The position numbers were made by a program, and so were the translations under genes. DNA of 64,000 nt from Paenibacillus caseinilyticus (GTDB lineage Bacteria > Bacillota > Bacilli > Paenibacillales > NBRC-103111): NCBI RefSeq assembly GCF_027533645.1, contig NZ_JAQAGY010000017.1, positions 103,686 through 167,685 on the forward strand, read 5' to 3'. Positions 36,267 to 43,904 of this stretch are shown in pieces (positions within the stretch are counted from its first letter, which is position 1; the number at the start of each line of letters is the position of its first letter). Below the pieces are notes generated by a model that made no database searches, was not told the DNA's origin, and worked only from the letters and a program-made list of their open reading frames with translations.

Positions 36267-36522
36267 AAGTGGATCCTCTCCGTATCGGGTAGATTAGGTT
36301 GCATATGCACTAAACGCGGCCGCCCGTTGGAAAGTTGCAGGAGATGCAGCAAAAAATCAAGAATCTGTAGACCCAAAATTAGGGAATTGCCGGCGAACAA
36401 GGTGTAGGAAGAAATAGGTCGGCAGACATATGGAAAATCATGGTTTATTGGTTCGCTGTTGCCAATAGTGCAGCTTCCAGCGTGAAGCCTTCTCAGCTGC
36501 AGGCAGCCCCTGCGTTCTTAGT

Positions 36523-37143
36523 TCATGTGCGTGCCCGGGCGTAATAGTAGGAGATGCCGATGGTAAGAATCAGAACCAAGGCGAGGATAGCCAGAAAGAC
36601 GCCGGCGAACAACCCTGCAGGGAGGAACGGGCAGGCGAGCATGAGCAGGCCGCCGATGAACCATACCTTCGCAGCAGTACGGTGGGTCCGGCGCCAATTC
36701 TCTTCGCTGGAGAGAGTCCAGGGGGTCCGGATTCCGACATGCCGGTTCGGCTGGAAGCGGGGCATATAATTGCCGACAACGAGGAATAAGGTCCCCATCA
36801 AGATCGCGATGTACTTGCCGATATTGAACTCATAGCCCAGTCCGTACAGGAGGATAGCCATATGGACGCCGAACAAGAGGGCAGCAGACGATCCGAGGAT
36901 GAGAGTCCGGGCCGACAAGGTGCGTGCATCGGACGGGGAGAAGGGGATAAACAAGGCGGCTCCCATCAGAAGGAGCATGAAAAAGGGCGCCGTGGCAAGA
37001 GCCCAGGCCTTGCCCGTATACCGGTCCGGTGTTCCGTCCAAGCTGAAGTGTACGGCCATCTGTTCGGGCATGTAAGGGTAGGCAAGTAAGCTGAGGACAA
37101 CGGCCATTGTGAGCAGGATGAGGCTGGGGAGGTAACGTTTCAT
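36523..37143 (-). CDS. sdpI: SdpI-like membrane immunity/signalling protein
   Basis: 206 aa, six predicted helices. The N-terminal DUF1648 segment (YPYMPEQMAVHFSLDGTPDRY) and the SdpI segment (GNYMPRFQPNRHVGIRTPWTLSSEENWRRTHRTA, here shown by its NRHVGIRTPWTL core) are diagnostic. In B. subtilis SdpI gives immunity to the SdpC killing toxin and sequesters the repressor SdpR at the membrane. The gene starts 6 bp after the SdpR-like gene. No sdpABC toxin genes are in this window, so it may be protective only or serve another signal. Confidence 0.88.
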   Translation of the reverse strand: MKRYLPSLILLTMAVVLSLLAYPYMPEQMAVHFSLDGTPDRYTGKAWALATAPFFMLLLMGAALFIPFSPSDARTLSARTLILGSSAALLFGVHMAILLYGLGYEFNIGKYIAILMGTLFLVVGNYMPRFQPNRHVGIRTPWTLSSEENWRRTHRTAAKVWFIGGLLMLACPFLPAGLFAGVFLAILALVLILTIGISYYYARART

Positions 37144-37149
37144 GAGTGA

Positions 37150-37452
37150 TCAATCCTTTCTTTTGGGGCTGGGGGATGTGCTGCCTTCCGCAGGCAGCGG
37201 GAAGGCCAGCAGCCACTTCATGAGCTCTTGGAACACGGTCAGGTTGAGCGAGTAGACGATGTGCTGTCCCTGGCGTTCGTCCCAGACCAACTCCGCTTGC
37301 TTTAGCAGATTGAGGTGGTGGGAGATGCTAGGCTTCGACATGTCGAATTTCTCGGCAATTTCGCCGGCGGTCATGTCGCGTTCCTTGAGCAGGTCCAGGA
37401 TCTTCCTCCGGGTAGGATCCGAGAGGGCTTTGAACGTATGGTTGAGCGGCAT
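37150..37452 (-). CDS. sdpR: SdpR-like ArsR-family repressor
   Basis: 100 aa, winged helix: FKALSDPTRRKILDLLKERDMTA is the classic opening (shown in part: LSDPTRRKILDLL), then GEIAEKFDMSKPSISHHLNL as recognition helix and LVWDERQGQHIVYSLN as wing. There is no Cys metal site, which fits SdpR rather than a metal sensor. A perfect palindrome at 37485-37510, 33 bp upstream of the start, is the probable operator, implying autoregulation of the two-gene operon. Confidence 0.9.
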   Translation of the reverse strand: MPLNHTFKALSDPTRRKILDLLKERDMTAGEIAEKFDMSKPSISHHLNLLKQAELVWDERQGQHIVYSLNLTVFQELMKWLLAFPLPAEGSTSPSPKRKD

Positions 37453-37484
37453 GGCGGTTCACCTCTTAGCAGAGCTTATTATTA

Positions 37485-37510
37485 AATATTTAGGTAATCA
37501 TCTAAATATT
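37485..37510. promoter_or_regulatory. palindromic operator of the sdpR-sdpI operon
   Basis: AATATTTAG at 37485-37493 and its exact reverse complement CTAAATATT at 37502-37510, separated by 8 bp. The position, just before the ArsR-type gene and inside the AT-rich promoter zone, suits autorepression. Confidence 0.75.
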
Positions 37511-37696
37511 AATTTGAGTAAACCACAAACCGCCGCCGCCGTCAAGGGAAGGGAGGCGGCGGCGGAATCCGGATCCGTCAGAGACGGCCGTCATGCCGGA
37601 AACAGGTAAAGGGCAAACAACAAGTATCCCCGCGGTGAACGGCTGGGGGTTCTCTTCATTCGGGCCGCCATACCGGACGGAGGGCCCGACACTTCC

Positions 37697-38542
37697 TCAC
37701 GCCTGGCGGAAGCGCTGGGGCGAGAGGCCCTTCACCTTCTTGAACATCCGCGAGAAGAGCAGCGGGTCGCGGTAGCCGACCGAGTGCGCCACTTCCGCAA
37801 CCGACAGGCCTTCGCGGGAGAGCAGCAGGGCGGCCTGCTCCATGCGGTACTGGAGCAGGAACTGGCGCGGCGGCACGCCAAGGGCTTCCTTGAACAGCTT
37901 GGCCGCGTACTTGCGGTGGAGGCCGAGTTCGGCGGCCAGCTCCTCTACGGTCATGCTGCGGGAGTAATTCGTCTCGATATAAGCGACCGCCCGGGCGACA
38001 TAGCCTTCCACGGCGGTACTTCCGCCGGCCGGATCGGCGGAGGCAGGCTGCTGCGAACGGTCGACCAGAGCGCCGAGCATGGCGTACAGCGAAGACATGA
38101 GCCGCAGGTCGCGGCTGGCAGGACGGCTGCCTGCCGCGAGCATCTCCTCGAAGCAGGCCCACAAGAGAGCAGCTTCCTCTTCGGTGCATCCAAAGACGGG
38201 GGCCTGGTCCCCAAGCCCGGCCCGATTCAGGAAAGCTTCGGCCTGCAGGCCGTTGAAGGCAGCCCAGGCATAGCTCCATGGTTCACGGACATCGGCTTCG
38301 TAATAAGCCACCTCCTGGGGGCGGATCAGGAAGCCTTGGCCAGCAGACACGGTGTGCGTCCGGCCCTGGCTGCGGAAGATCCCGCGCCCGCTGCGGACGA
38401 AATGAATTTTATAATGATCCTTGAGCCCCGGCCCCCAGCTGTGTCCCGGGGTGCAATCCTCCGCACCGCAGTAATACAGCTTGAGCTCCATCCCGGGATG
38501 GGCGGCCGGCGCGGGGGTATACGTTCGTTTGGCAGATGACAT
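37697..38542 (-). CDS. AraC-family regulator with cupin-like sensor domain
   Basis: 281 aa. N-terminal AraC_binding cupin (about 15-150; GRGIFRSQGRTHTVSAGQGF, YYEADVREPWSYAW) that usually binds a sugar, and a C-terminal AraC double HTH (about 185-281; MTVEELAAELGLHRKYAAKLF, VAHSVGYRDPLLFSRMFKKVKG, shown in part). ATG 38542 has GAGG 6 bp upstream; ATG 38554 is less well spaced. It diverges from the aldo/keto reductase gene, which it may control. A TATAAT hexamer lies on the minus strand at 38580-38575. Confidence 0.9.
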   Translation of the reverse strand: MSSAKRTYTPAPAAHPGMELKLYYCGAEDCTPGHSWGPGLKDHYKIHFVRSGRGIFRSQGRTHTVSAGQGFLIRPQEVAYYEADVREPWSYAWAAFNGLQAEAFLNRAGLGDQAPVFGCTEEEAALLWACFEEMLAAGSRPASRDLRLMSSLYAMLGALVDRSQQPASADPAGGSTAVEGYVARAVAYIETNYSRSMTVEELAAELGLHRKYAAKLFKEALGVPPRQFLLQYRMEQAALLLSREGLSVAEVAHSVGYRDPLLFSRMFKKVKGLSPQRFRQA

Positions 38543-38680
38543 GTCGACCCTCATCTTTCCTTAGACATGGTGACATTATACTATATTTGTCTGACGTGCT
38601 GACATATGCTTGCGGGCGGAAGAAAGGTAGAATGGGGAAGAATCGATCAGGGGCAGACAGGGGATAGCCCGACCCACAGC

Positions 38681-38732
38681 CAGGAATCAACGCCAGGAAT
38701 CAATGTCAGGATTCAAAGTCAGGAAACATCCA
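38681..38732 (+). repeat. four tandem 13-bp repeats before the aldo/keto reductase
   Basis: Units start at 38681, 38694, 38707 and 38720. Units one and two read CAGGAATCAACGC and CAGGAATCAATGT, unit three CAGGATTCAAAGT, and unit four CAGGAAACATCCA is degenerate. The array ends 25 bp before the ATG, where a promoter or leader should be. Confidence 0.9.
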
Positions 38733-38757
38733 ATACGCGCGCAAAGGAAGGGATATC

Positions 38758-39750
38758 ATGACCTACGTAGCCGAATCGAACCGTTATGAAACGATGAAAT
38801 ATAACCGCTCGGGCCGCAGCGGCCTGCGACTGCCGGCGATCTCGCTTGGCCTCTGGCACAACTTCGGGGGGATCGACACGTACGAGAATGGCCGTGCGAT
38901 GGTGCGCCGGGCGTTCGACCTTGGGATCACGCACTTTGACCTCGCCAACAATTACGGGCCGCCTCCCGGCTCGGCCGAAGAGAACTTCGGACGGATCCTG
39001 GCGCAGGATCTTGGGGCTTACCGCGACGAACTGATCGTCTCGACCAAGGCAGGCTACTACATGTGGCCGGGACCGTACGGGGAGTGGGGCTCCAAGAAGT
39101 ATCTCGTATCGAGTCTCGATCAGAGCCTGCAGCGGATGGGGCTTGGCTACGTCGATATTTTCTACCACCACCGTCCGGACCCGAACACGCCGCTCGAAGA
39201 GACGATGTCGGCGCTCGATCTGGTCGTGCGTCAGGGCAAGGCGCTCTATGTCGGGCTCTCGAACTACCGTCCCGAAGAGGCGAAGGAAGCGATCGGCATC
39301 CTGCGCCGTCTCGGTACGCCGTGCCTGATCCACCAGCCGAGCTACTCCATGCTGAACCGCTGGGTGGAAGACGGCCTGCTCGATGTGCTCGAGGAAGAGG
39401 GCGTTGGCAGTATCGCTTTCTCGCCGCTGTACAAGGGAATCCTGACAGACCGCTACCTGAACGGCATTCCAAGCGACTCCCGGGCTGCGGGTCCAAGCGT
39501 CTTCCTACGCCCGGAGGAGCTGACCTATACGGTGCTCGGCAAGGTCAGAGAGCTGAACGCGATTGCCCAGGAGCGCGGGCAGAAGCTGTCCCAGATGGCG
39601 CTGGCTTGGGTGCTGCGCGGCGGCCGGGTCACTTCCGCGCTGATCGGCGCGAGCAAGGTCAGCCAGATCGAGGATGCGGTAGGAGCAGTCTCGAATCTGG
39701 ACTTCAGCGCCGAGGAGCTGCAGCGGATCGAACGGATTCTGCAGGGATAA
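38758..39750 (+). CDS. aldo/keto reductase, YghZ/GpsA14-like
   Basis: 330 aa, NADPH-dependent reductase of aldehydes on a TIM barrel. Catalytic tetrad segments: DLANNYGPPPGSAEENFG (Asp and Tyr), VSTKAGYYMWPGPYG (Lys) and IFYHHRPDPNTPLEET (His). The NYGPPPGSAEENFGR and MWPGPYGEWGSKK motifs mark the group of E. coli YghZ (glyceraldehyde 3-phosphate / methylglyoxal reductase) and Kv-beta-like proteins. NADP-binding end: LIGASKVSQIEDAVGA. AAGGAAGGG ribosome binding site upstream. Likely detoxifies a reactive aldehyde; the natural substrate is unproven. Confidence 0.92.
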   Translation: MTYVAESNRYETMKYNRSGRSGLRLPAISLGLWHNFGGIDTYENGRAMVRRAFDLGITHFDLANNYGPPPGSAEENFGRILAQDLGAYRDELIVSTKAGYYMWPGPYGEWGSKKYLVSSLDQSLQRMGLGYVDIFYHHRPDPNTPLEETMSALDLVVRQGKALYVGLSNYRPEEAKEAIGILRRLGTPCLIHQPSYSMLNRWVEDGLLDVLEEEGVGSIAFSPLYKGILTDRYLNGIPSDSRAAGPSVFLRPEELTYTVLGKVRELNAIAQERGQKLSQMALAWVLRGGRVTSALIGASKVSQIEDAVGAVSNLDFSAEELQRIERILQG

Positions 39751-39754
39751 GAGC

Positions 39755-39778
39755 AGAGCAAGAATCAGAGCAAGAATC
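39755..39778 (+). repeat. two tandem 12-bp repeats
   Basis: AGAGCAAGAATC twice, 39755-39766 and 39767-39778, just after the reductase stop and before its terminator. Confidence 0.85.
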
Positions 39779-39790
39779 AAAAGGCCAAGA

Positions 39791-39813
39791 GACCGCGGAT
39801 TCCCGTGGTTTTT
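39791..39813 (+). terminator. intrinsic terminator after the aldo/keto reductase
   Basis: ACCGCGG / CCGTGGT (one G-T pair) with loop ATTC, then TTTTTT. GGCCAA and TTGGCC just outside can pair to lengthen the stem. Confidence 0.85.
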
Positions 39814-39899
39814 TGGCCCTTCTGGCGTTCCGCGGGAAAAGCGGGCTGACAATCCCCAGCGATGGGCCTCAGGCTCCATGTAAAATAACCGAGTGCCTA

Positions 39900-39943
39900 T
39901 TGCGAAAACTAATAACATTAGTTATGATACTAATATCATTAGT
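39900..39943 (+). promoter_or_regulatory. promoter with two TetR-type operators
   Basis: TTGCGA (39900-39905), 17-bp spacer, TATGAT (39923-39928). Operator 1 is AACTAAT-AAC-ATTAGTT (39907-39923) and fills the spacer; operator 2 is ACTAAT-ATC-ATTAGT (39929-39943) and covers the start site. The centres are 21 bp apart, two helical turns. The downstream operon encodes a TetR-type repressor, the obvious ligand. Confidence 0.85.
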
Positions 39944-39968
39944 TTTTAATAAACGGAGGCGATGGCCC

Positions 39969-40670
39969 ATGCGTACGGAGCGAATTGAATGGCTGCACGC
40001 GCTTACCTTTTTTCCTGTTGTGTTCCCTGTCAACTGTTATCTGGTAGAGGAAGAGCAAGAGCTGACCCTGATCGACGCGGCGCTGCCAGTGAGCGCCAAG
40101 GGCATTCTCGCTGCGGCGGAGCGGATCGGCAAGCCGATCACGCGCATCGCGCTTACCCACGCGCACGATGATCATGTCGGCGCGCTGGACGCCCTGCGGA
40201 CAGCACTGCCCGATGCGCAGGTGCTGATCTCCGCCCGCGATGCCCGGCTGCTTGCGGGGGACCGGTCGCTGGAGGCCGGCGAACCCCAGACGCCAATCCG
40301 CGGCGGTGTGCCTAAGGGGCTGAAGACCCGCCCCGATGGGGAGCTGGCGGACGGAGACCGCATCGGTTCGCTGCAGGCGATCGCCGCGCCCGGCCATACG
40401 CCGGGCTCGATGGCCTTCCTCGACACGCGGACCGGCGCGCTTATCGCGGGCGATTCCTTCCAGACCCGCGCAGGCGTAGCCGTCTCCGGCAAGACGGTGC
40501 CTTTGTTCCCTTTTCCGGCGTTCGCCACCTGGCATAAGGGGGAGGCCGTCCAGAGTGCGCGCCGGCTGCGGGACCTGCAGCCTTCGCTGCTCGCCGTAGG
40601 CCACGGCCGGATGCTCAGCAGTCCGGTGGCCGCTATGGACCGGGCGATCGCAGCGGCAGAGAGGAGCTGA
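39969..40670 (+). CDS. metallo-beta-lactamase-fold hydrolase
   Basis: 233 aa. Zinc-binding THAHDDHVGAL (HxHxDH), a third-ligand His in APGHTPGSMAF, Asp in LIAGDSFQTR and a final His in AVGHGRMLS complete the usual dinuclear site. ATG 39969 has CGGAGGCG at the right distance. Such proteins hydrolyse thioesters, lactones or phosphodiesters; the substrate is not predictable. It is the first gene of a two-gene operon with a TetR regulator 5 bp downstream, under a promoter flanked by two operators. Expression is therefore likely induced by a ligand of that regulator, perhaps the hydrolase's own substrate. Confidence 0.9.
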   Translation: MRTERIEWLHALTFFPVVFPVNCYLVEEEQELTLIDAALPVSAKGILAAAERIGKPITRIALTHAHDDHVGALDALRTALPDAQVLISARDARLLAGDRSLEAGEPQTPIRGGVPKGLKTRPDGELADGDRIGSLQAIAAPGHTPGSMAFLDTRTGALIAGDSFQTRAGVAVSGKTVPLFPFPAFATWHKGEAVQSARRLRDLQPSLLAVGHGRMLSSPVAAMDRAIAAAERS

Positions 40671-40675
40671 GGCCG

Positions 40676-41251
40676 ATGGGGAGAATGGGACTGGACCGGG
40701 ACAGCGTGCTGCAGGCCGCGGCGGATCTGGCGGACCGGCACGGCTGTGAGGCGGTGACCCTGGCTGCGCTGGCCGCGGAGCTTAAGGTGAAGACCCCCTC
40801 GCTGTATAACCATATCCCGGGGCTGCCGGGGCTGCGCCAGGCCTTAGCCGTATACGGGATCGTCCAGCTTCGGGAGAGGGTCGCGGGGGCGGCGGCGGGC
40901 AAGTCCGGGAGAAGGGCTGTGCATGCCGTGGGGCTCGCTTACGTCGACTTCGTCCGCCGGCATCCCGGGCTGTATGAGAGCATTATGCGGGCGCCGGATG
41001 TGATGGATGCGGAGGTGGAGGCGGCCTCGGAGTCCCTGCTCGGGCTGCTGCTGCAGGTACTGGACGCTTACGGGCTGGAGCGGGAGGATGCCCTCCATAC
41101 GGTACGGGGACTGCGCAGCCTGCTGCATGGGTTCGCCTCGCTGGAGCTCCGCGGCGGATTCGGGATGGCGCTGGACCCGGACGAGAGCTTGAACCGGCTG
41201 TTGTCGACGTATTTGACCGGACTGGAGCAGCGAACCGGGGGAGCCGGGTGA
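40676..41251 (+). CDS. TetR-family repressor with WHG-type ligand domain
   Basis: 191 aa. The N-terminal HTH is LDRDSVLQAAADLADRHG, then VTLAALAAELKVKTPSLYNHI (short form: KVKTPSLYNHI recognition helix). The C-terminal ligand-binding half contains the GFASLELRGGF segment typical of the WHG/TetR_C_33 group. It starts 5 bp after the hydrolase stop with GAGGAG in the end of that gene. It most likely represses its own operon through the palindromes at 39907-39943. Confidence 0.92.
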   Translation: MGRMGLDRDSVLQAAADLADRHGCEAVTLAALAAELKVKTPSLYNHIPGLPGLRQALAVYGIVQLRERVAGAAAGKSGRRAVHAVGLAYVDFVRRHPGLYESIMRAPDVMDAEVEAASESLLGLLLQVLDAYGLEREDALHTVRGLRSLLHGFASLELRGGFGMALDPDESLNRLLSTYLTGLEQRTGGAG

Positions 41252-41298
41252 AGGTTCCGGCTCCCCCGGCATAGGGAGACATGGGAAGGAACGATAGA

Positions 41299-41329
41299 GC
41301 GGCGGGAGGATCGGGTCCCGCCGCTTTTT
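41299..41329 (+). terminator. intrinsic terminator of the hydrolase-TetR operon
   Basis: Perfect 9-bp stem GCGGCGGGA / TCCCGCCGC, 8-nt loop, then TTTTT. Confidence 0.92.
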
Positions 41330-41668
41330 GTTATTCCTTCGTGGATTCCGAGGCCTCTCACTTTGTTGTCACACAATCGTCACAGTTATAAAGTTTTAAG
41401 TTTGTGTAAATATGGGTAAAAGGGGATTATGGAAATTTTCCTGCCTGCTCTTAAAGCGGGTGCAAGATTTGTCGATTATGATGTTCTAAAGCCTGCCGAT
41501 AGACCCATTTTCCTCCAATCCTCGGTTTTTTTCATGTTTTTTTCATATTTCTCCTTTACAATAACTTCATCGAATGCAATATCCGCATAGAGAGATAGCA
41601 GCCGGGGTGCGAGGGGCACCGGAACCGGCTGTGCCAGACACGCGGGAAGATAAGGAGTGTGAGAAACG
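41330..41668 (+). other. AT-rich leader region of the LTA synthase gene
   Basis: About 340 bp, clearly AT-richer than its surroundings in 41350-41590, so it probably carries one or more promoters. I could not choose a convincing -35/-10 pair. A small hairpin (GGCAC ... GTGCC, about 41616-41638) lies in the leader. The gene's AAGGAG lies about 12 bp before the ATG. Confidence 0.4.
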
Positions 41669-43624
41669 ATGCGTCGTTCTTTGGCCACCAAAGGACAGCC
41701 AAAGTCATCACGATCGAAGCTTGCCCGCGCGGGAAGAAATGGTGTCATTCTGACGGCACTGTTGATCGTACCGGTTCTCTTGGTCTTTGGTATGGAATTC
41801 ATTCAACGCGGTACCTGGGAGAGCACCTGGGACTGGATCTCCGGCAACCGTGCCGTGTTTCTGCTCAACAGCGTCTTGACGTTCCTGGTCTTCAGTCTGC
41901 TGTACAGTCTCATCGGAAGCCTGCTGCCGGCGGTCGGGGTCAGCACCCTGCTGCTCATGCTCGTATCGATGATCTCTTACTTCAAGCAGAAGCTGATCGG
42001 CGAGCCCTTTTTTCCATGGGATATTTTCCTGAACAAAGAGAGTATGAACATTCTGCCGCTCGTCACCAACCGGGAGGCGCTTAGCCGTCTTGGCGCCGTC
42101 TTCGGAATCGTGCTGCTGATCTTCGTGCTCGCGCGGTGGGCGCCGCGGCTGCGTCCGCGTCCGGTGACCCGCTTGGTATTGTCGTTAGTAAGCTTATTCC
42201 TGCTGCATTCCTTCGGGGTCCAGTCGCCTTGGACGCTCAAGGTGCTGAATGCGGCGGGAGCGAATGAAATCGTGTGGAATCAGGGGGAGAATTACGGGAC
42301 GAACGGATTATCACTGGCTTTTACGATGAATGTCAAAAATACAATTGTACCGAAGCCGCCCGGCTACAGCGAAGTGTCCATCGCCGCCATGTCGGAAAAT
42401 CTCCATGAACTGGCAGGCGCTTCCAAAGCCAATGCGGCGTCCGGCGTGAAGCCGAATGTGGTCTTCATCATGAACGAGGCCTTCTGGGACCCGACGCTGC
42501 TGCCGGGCGTGACCTTCAGCGAAGACCCGCTTCCGACGGTTCACCGGCTTCAGCGGGAGTCGACGTCAGGCTATCTTCTCTCGCCGCAGTTCGGCGGGGG
42601 CACGAGCAACGTGGAGTTCGAGGTGCTTACCGGCCAGTCGATGAGCTTCCTGCCGGCGGGCTCGGTTCCGTACCAGCAGTACATCTCGAAGCCGATTGCG
42701 AGCATGGCCAGCTATTTTAAGGAACAGGGCTACCGCAGTGCAGCGATTCACTCCTACGAAGGCTGGTTCTGGAACCGGGAGCAGGTGTACAAGCACATGG
42801 GCTTCGACAGCTTCCTGAGCAAGGAAGGCATGGTTAACCCCGAATACAAAGGGGCGTTCATCTCGGATGATGAAGTCTCCCGCAGCATCATTAAGGAAGT
42901 GGAAGCGAACGAGGAGCCGACCTTCATCTACGCGGTAACGATGCAGAATCACGGTCCGTATGACGACAACCGGTACGGGGACGCGGGAATCTCGATCGAA
43001 GGGAGCCTAAGCGGGGACGCGCGTAATGTGCTTCAGACGTATGCGCACGGGGTTCGCGATGCGGACCGCAGCCTGCAGCTGCTGATCGATTCGTTCCGCA
43101 AGTCGAAGGAGCCGACGGTCATCGTCTTCTACGGCGACCATCTGCCAATGATGGGATATGACTATGATGTATACGTCCAGTCGGACTTCATCCACACCGG
43201 CAGAGCCGACCAGTGGTCTCTCGAGGAGCAGAAGCGGATGCACAGCGTGCCGTTCGTCGTCTGGTCCAACACCGACCTGCCGAAGGAGGAGGTGCCGGTG
43301 CTCAGCAACTCGTTCCTCAGCGCCTATATGCTGGAGCGGCTGGGGCTGCCGATGCCGGCCGCCTGGGCTTTCAATGCGGAGCTATCCAAGAAAACGCCGG
43401 GGCTGCTGCGGTCGCTCGTGGTCGATTCGAGCCAGGGGCTGCATACGAGGGTACCTCCTTCGGCCGCGGAAGATGTGGAGAAATACCGGGAGCTCCAATA
43501 TGACGAGATGTTCGGCAAGCAGTATCTTGCCAAATATATGGCATCCCACGGACTGACCCGAAACGACGGGCCGGCTCCGGCAGAGGATTCAGCGTATGCC
43601 GCCAGCCGGCGGACAGCCCCTTAG
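41669..43624 (+). CDS. lipoteichoic acid synthase family protein (LtaS-like)
   Basis: 651 aa. About five N-terminal membrane helices (20-195), then an extracellular sulfatase-type domain (about 255-600). The catalytic Thr312 lies in FGGGTSNVEFEVLTG; other metal-binding segments are MNEAFWD, MQNHGPYDDNRY and IVFYGDHLPMMG. It transfers glycerol phosphate from phosphatidylglycerol to build lipoteichoic acid, or primes it. The cytoplasmic N-terminus is longer and more basic than in LtaS itself. The terminator begins inside the last codons. Confidence 0.92.
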   Translation: MRRSLATKGQPKSSRSKLARAGRNGVILTALLIVPVLLVFGMEFIQRGTWESTWDWISGNRAVFLLNSVLTFLVFSLLYSLIGSLLPAVGVSTLLLMLVSMISYFKQKLIGEPFFPWDIFLNKESMNILPLVTNREALSRLGAVFGIVLLIFVLARWAPRLRPRPVTRLVLSLVSLFLLHSFGVQSPWTLKVLNAAGANEIVWNQGENYGTNGLSLAFTMNVKNTIVPKPPGYSEVSIAAMSENLHELAGASKANAASGVKPNVVFIMNEAFWDPTLLPGVTFSEDPLPTVHRLQRESTSGYLLSPQFGGGTSNVEFEVLTGQSMSFLPAGSVPYQQYISKPIASMASYFKEQGYRSAAIHSYEGWFWNREQVYKHMGFDSFLSKEGMVNPEYKGAFISDDEVSRSIIKEVEANEEPTFIYAVTMQNHGPYDDNRYGDAGISIEGSLSGDARNVLQTYAHGVRDADRSLQLLIDSFRKSKEPTVIVFYGDHLPMMGYDYDVYVQSDFIHTGRADQWSLEEQKRMHSVPFVVWSNTDLPKEEVPVLSNSFLSAYMLERLGLPMPAAWAFNAELSKKTPGLLRSLVVDSSQGLHTRVPPSAAEDVEKYRELQYDEMFGKQYLAKYMASHGLTRNDGPAPAEDSAYAASRRTAP

Positions 43625-43642
43625 GGGCTGTCCGCTTTTTTT
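43609..43642 (+). terminator. intrinsic terminator overlapping the LTA synthase stop codon
   Basis: Perfect 12-bp stem GCGGACAGCCCC / GGGGCTGTCCGC with a 3-nt loop that contains part of the TAG stop, then seven T. Confidence 0.93.
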
Positions 43643-43818
43643 GTTTTCATGCTTCAAGAGCGGTTGGAACCCCGTACCCATCCTCTCACCGTGCACCAAC
43701 GTATGGACTGGCACGCAGAGATCTTACAGGACGCCGACAGGCGTTTTTCTTAAGTTACGCGCCTTCACAACAAAAAAGGTGTCAACAATGATGATGACGA
43801 AAACGGATTTTCCTTTCA

Positions 43819-43848
43819 TTGATGTTGAAAGCGCTTTTGCTTTACTAT
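43819..43848 (+). promoter_or_regulatory. mtl operon promoter with cre-like site
   Basis: TTGATG (43819-43824), 18-bp spacer, TACTAT (43843-43848). A cre-like sequence TGAAAGCGCTTTTG (43826-43839) matches the CcpA consensus at 12 of 14 places and lies inside the spacer. Carbon catabolite repression is therefore expected. The promoter call itself is approximate. Confidence 0.65.
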
Positions 43849-43904
43849 AACTCTACAGCAAGAGCTGAACATAAGATCAAGACTCGCAACCAGGAGGGAT
43901 TCTA

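Noticed and set aside
38681..38732. Possible CRISPR array
   Set aside because: Units are contiguous 13-bp repeats with no spacers and no cas genes in the window.
39063..39968. Upstream extension of the metallo-hydrolase frame
   Set aside because: It would overlap the reductase gene and cross a terminator and promoter; the ATG at 39969 has a good ribosome binding site.
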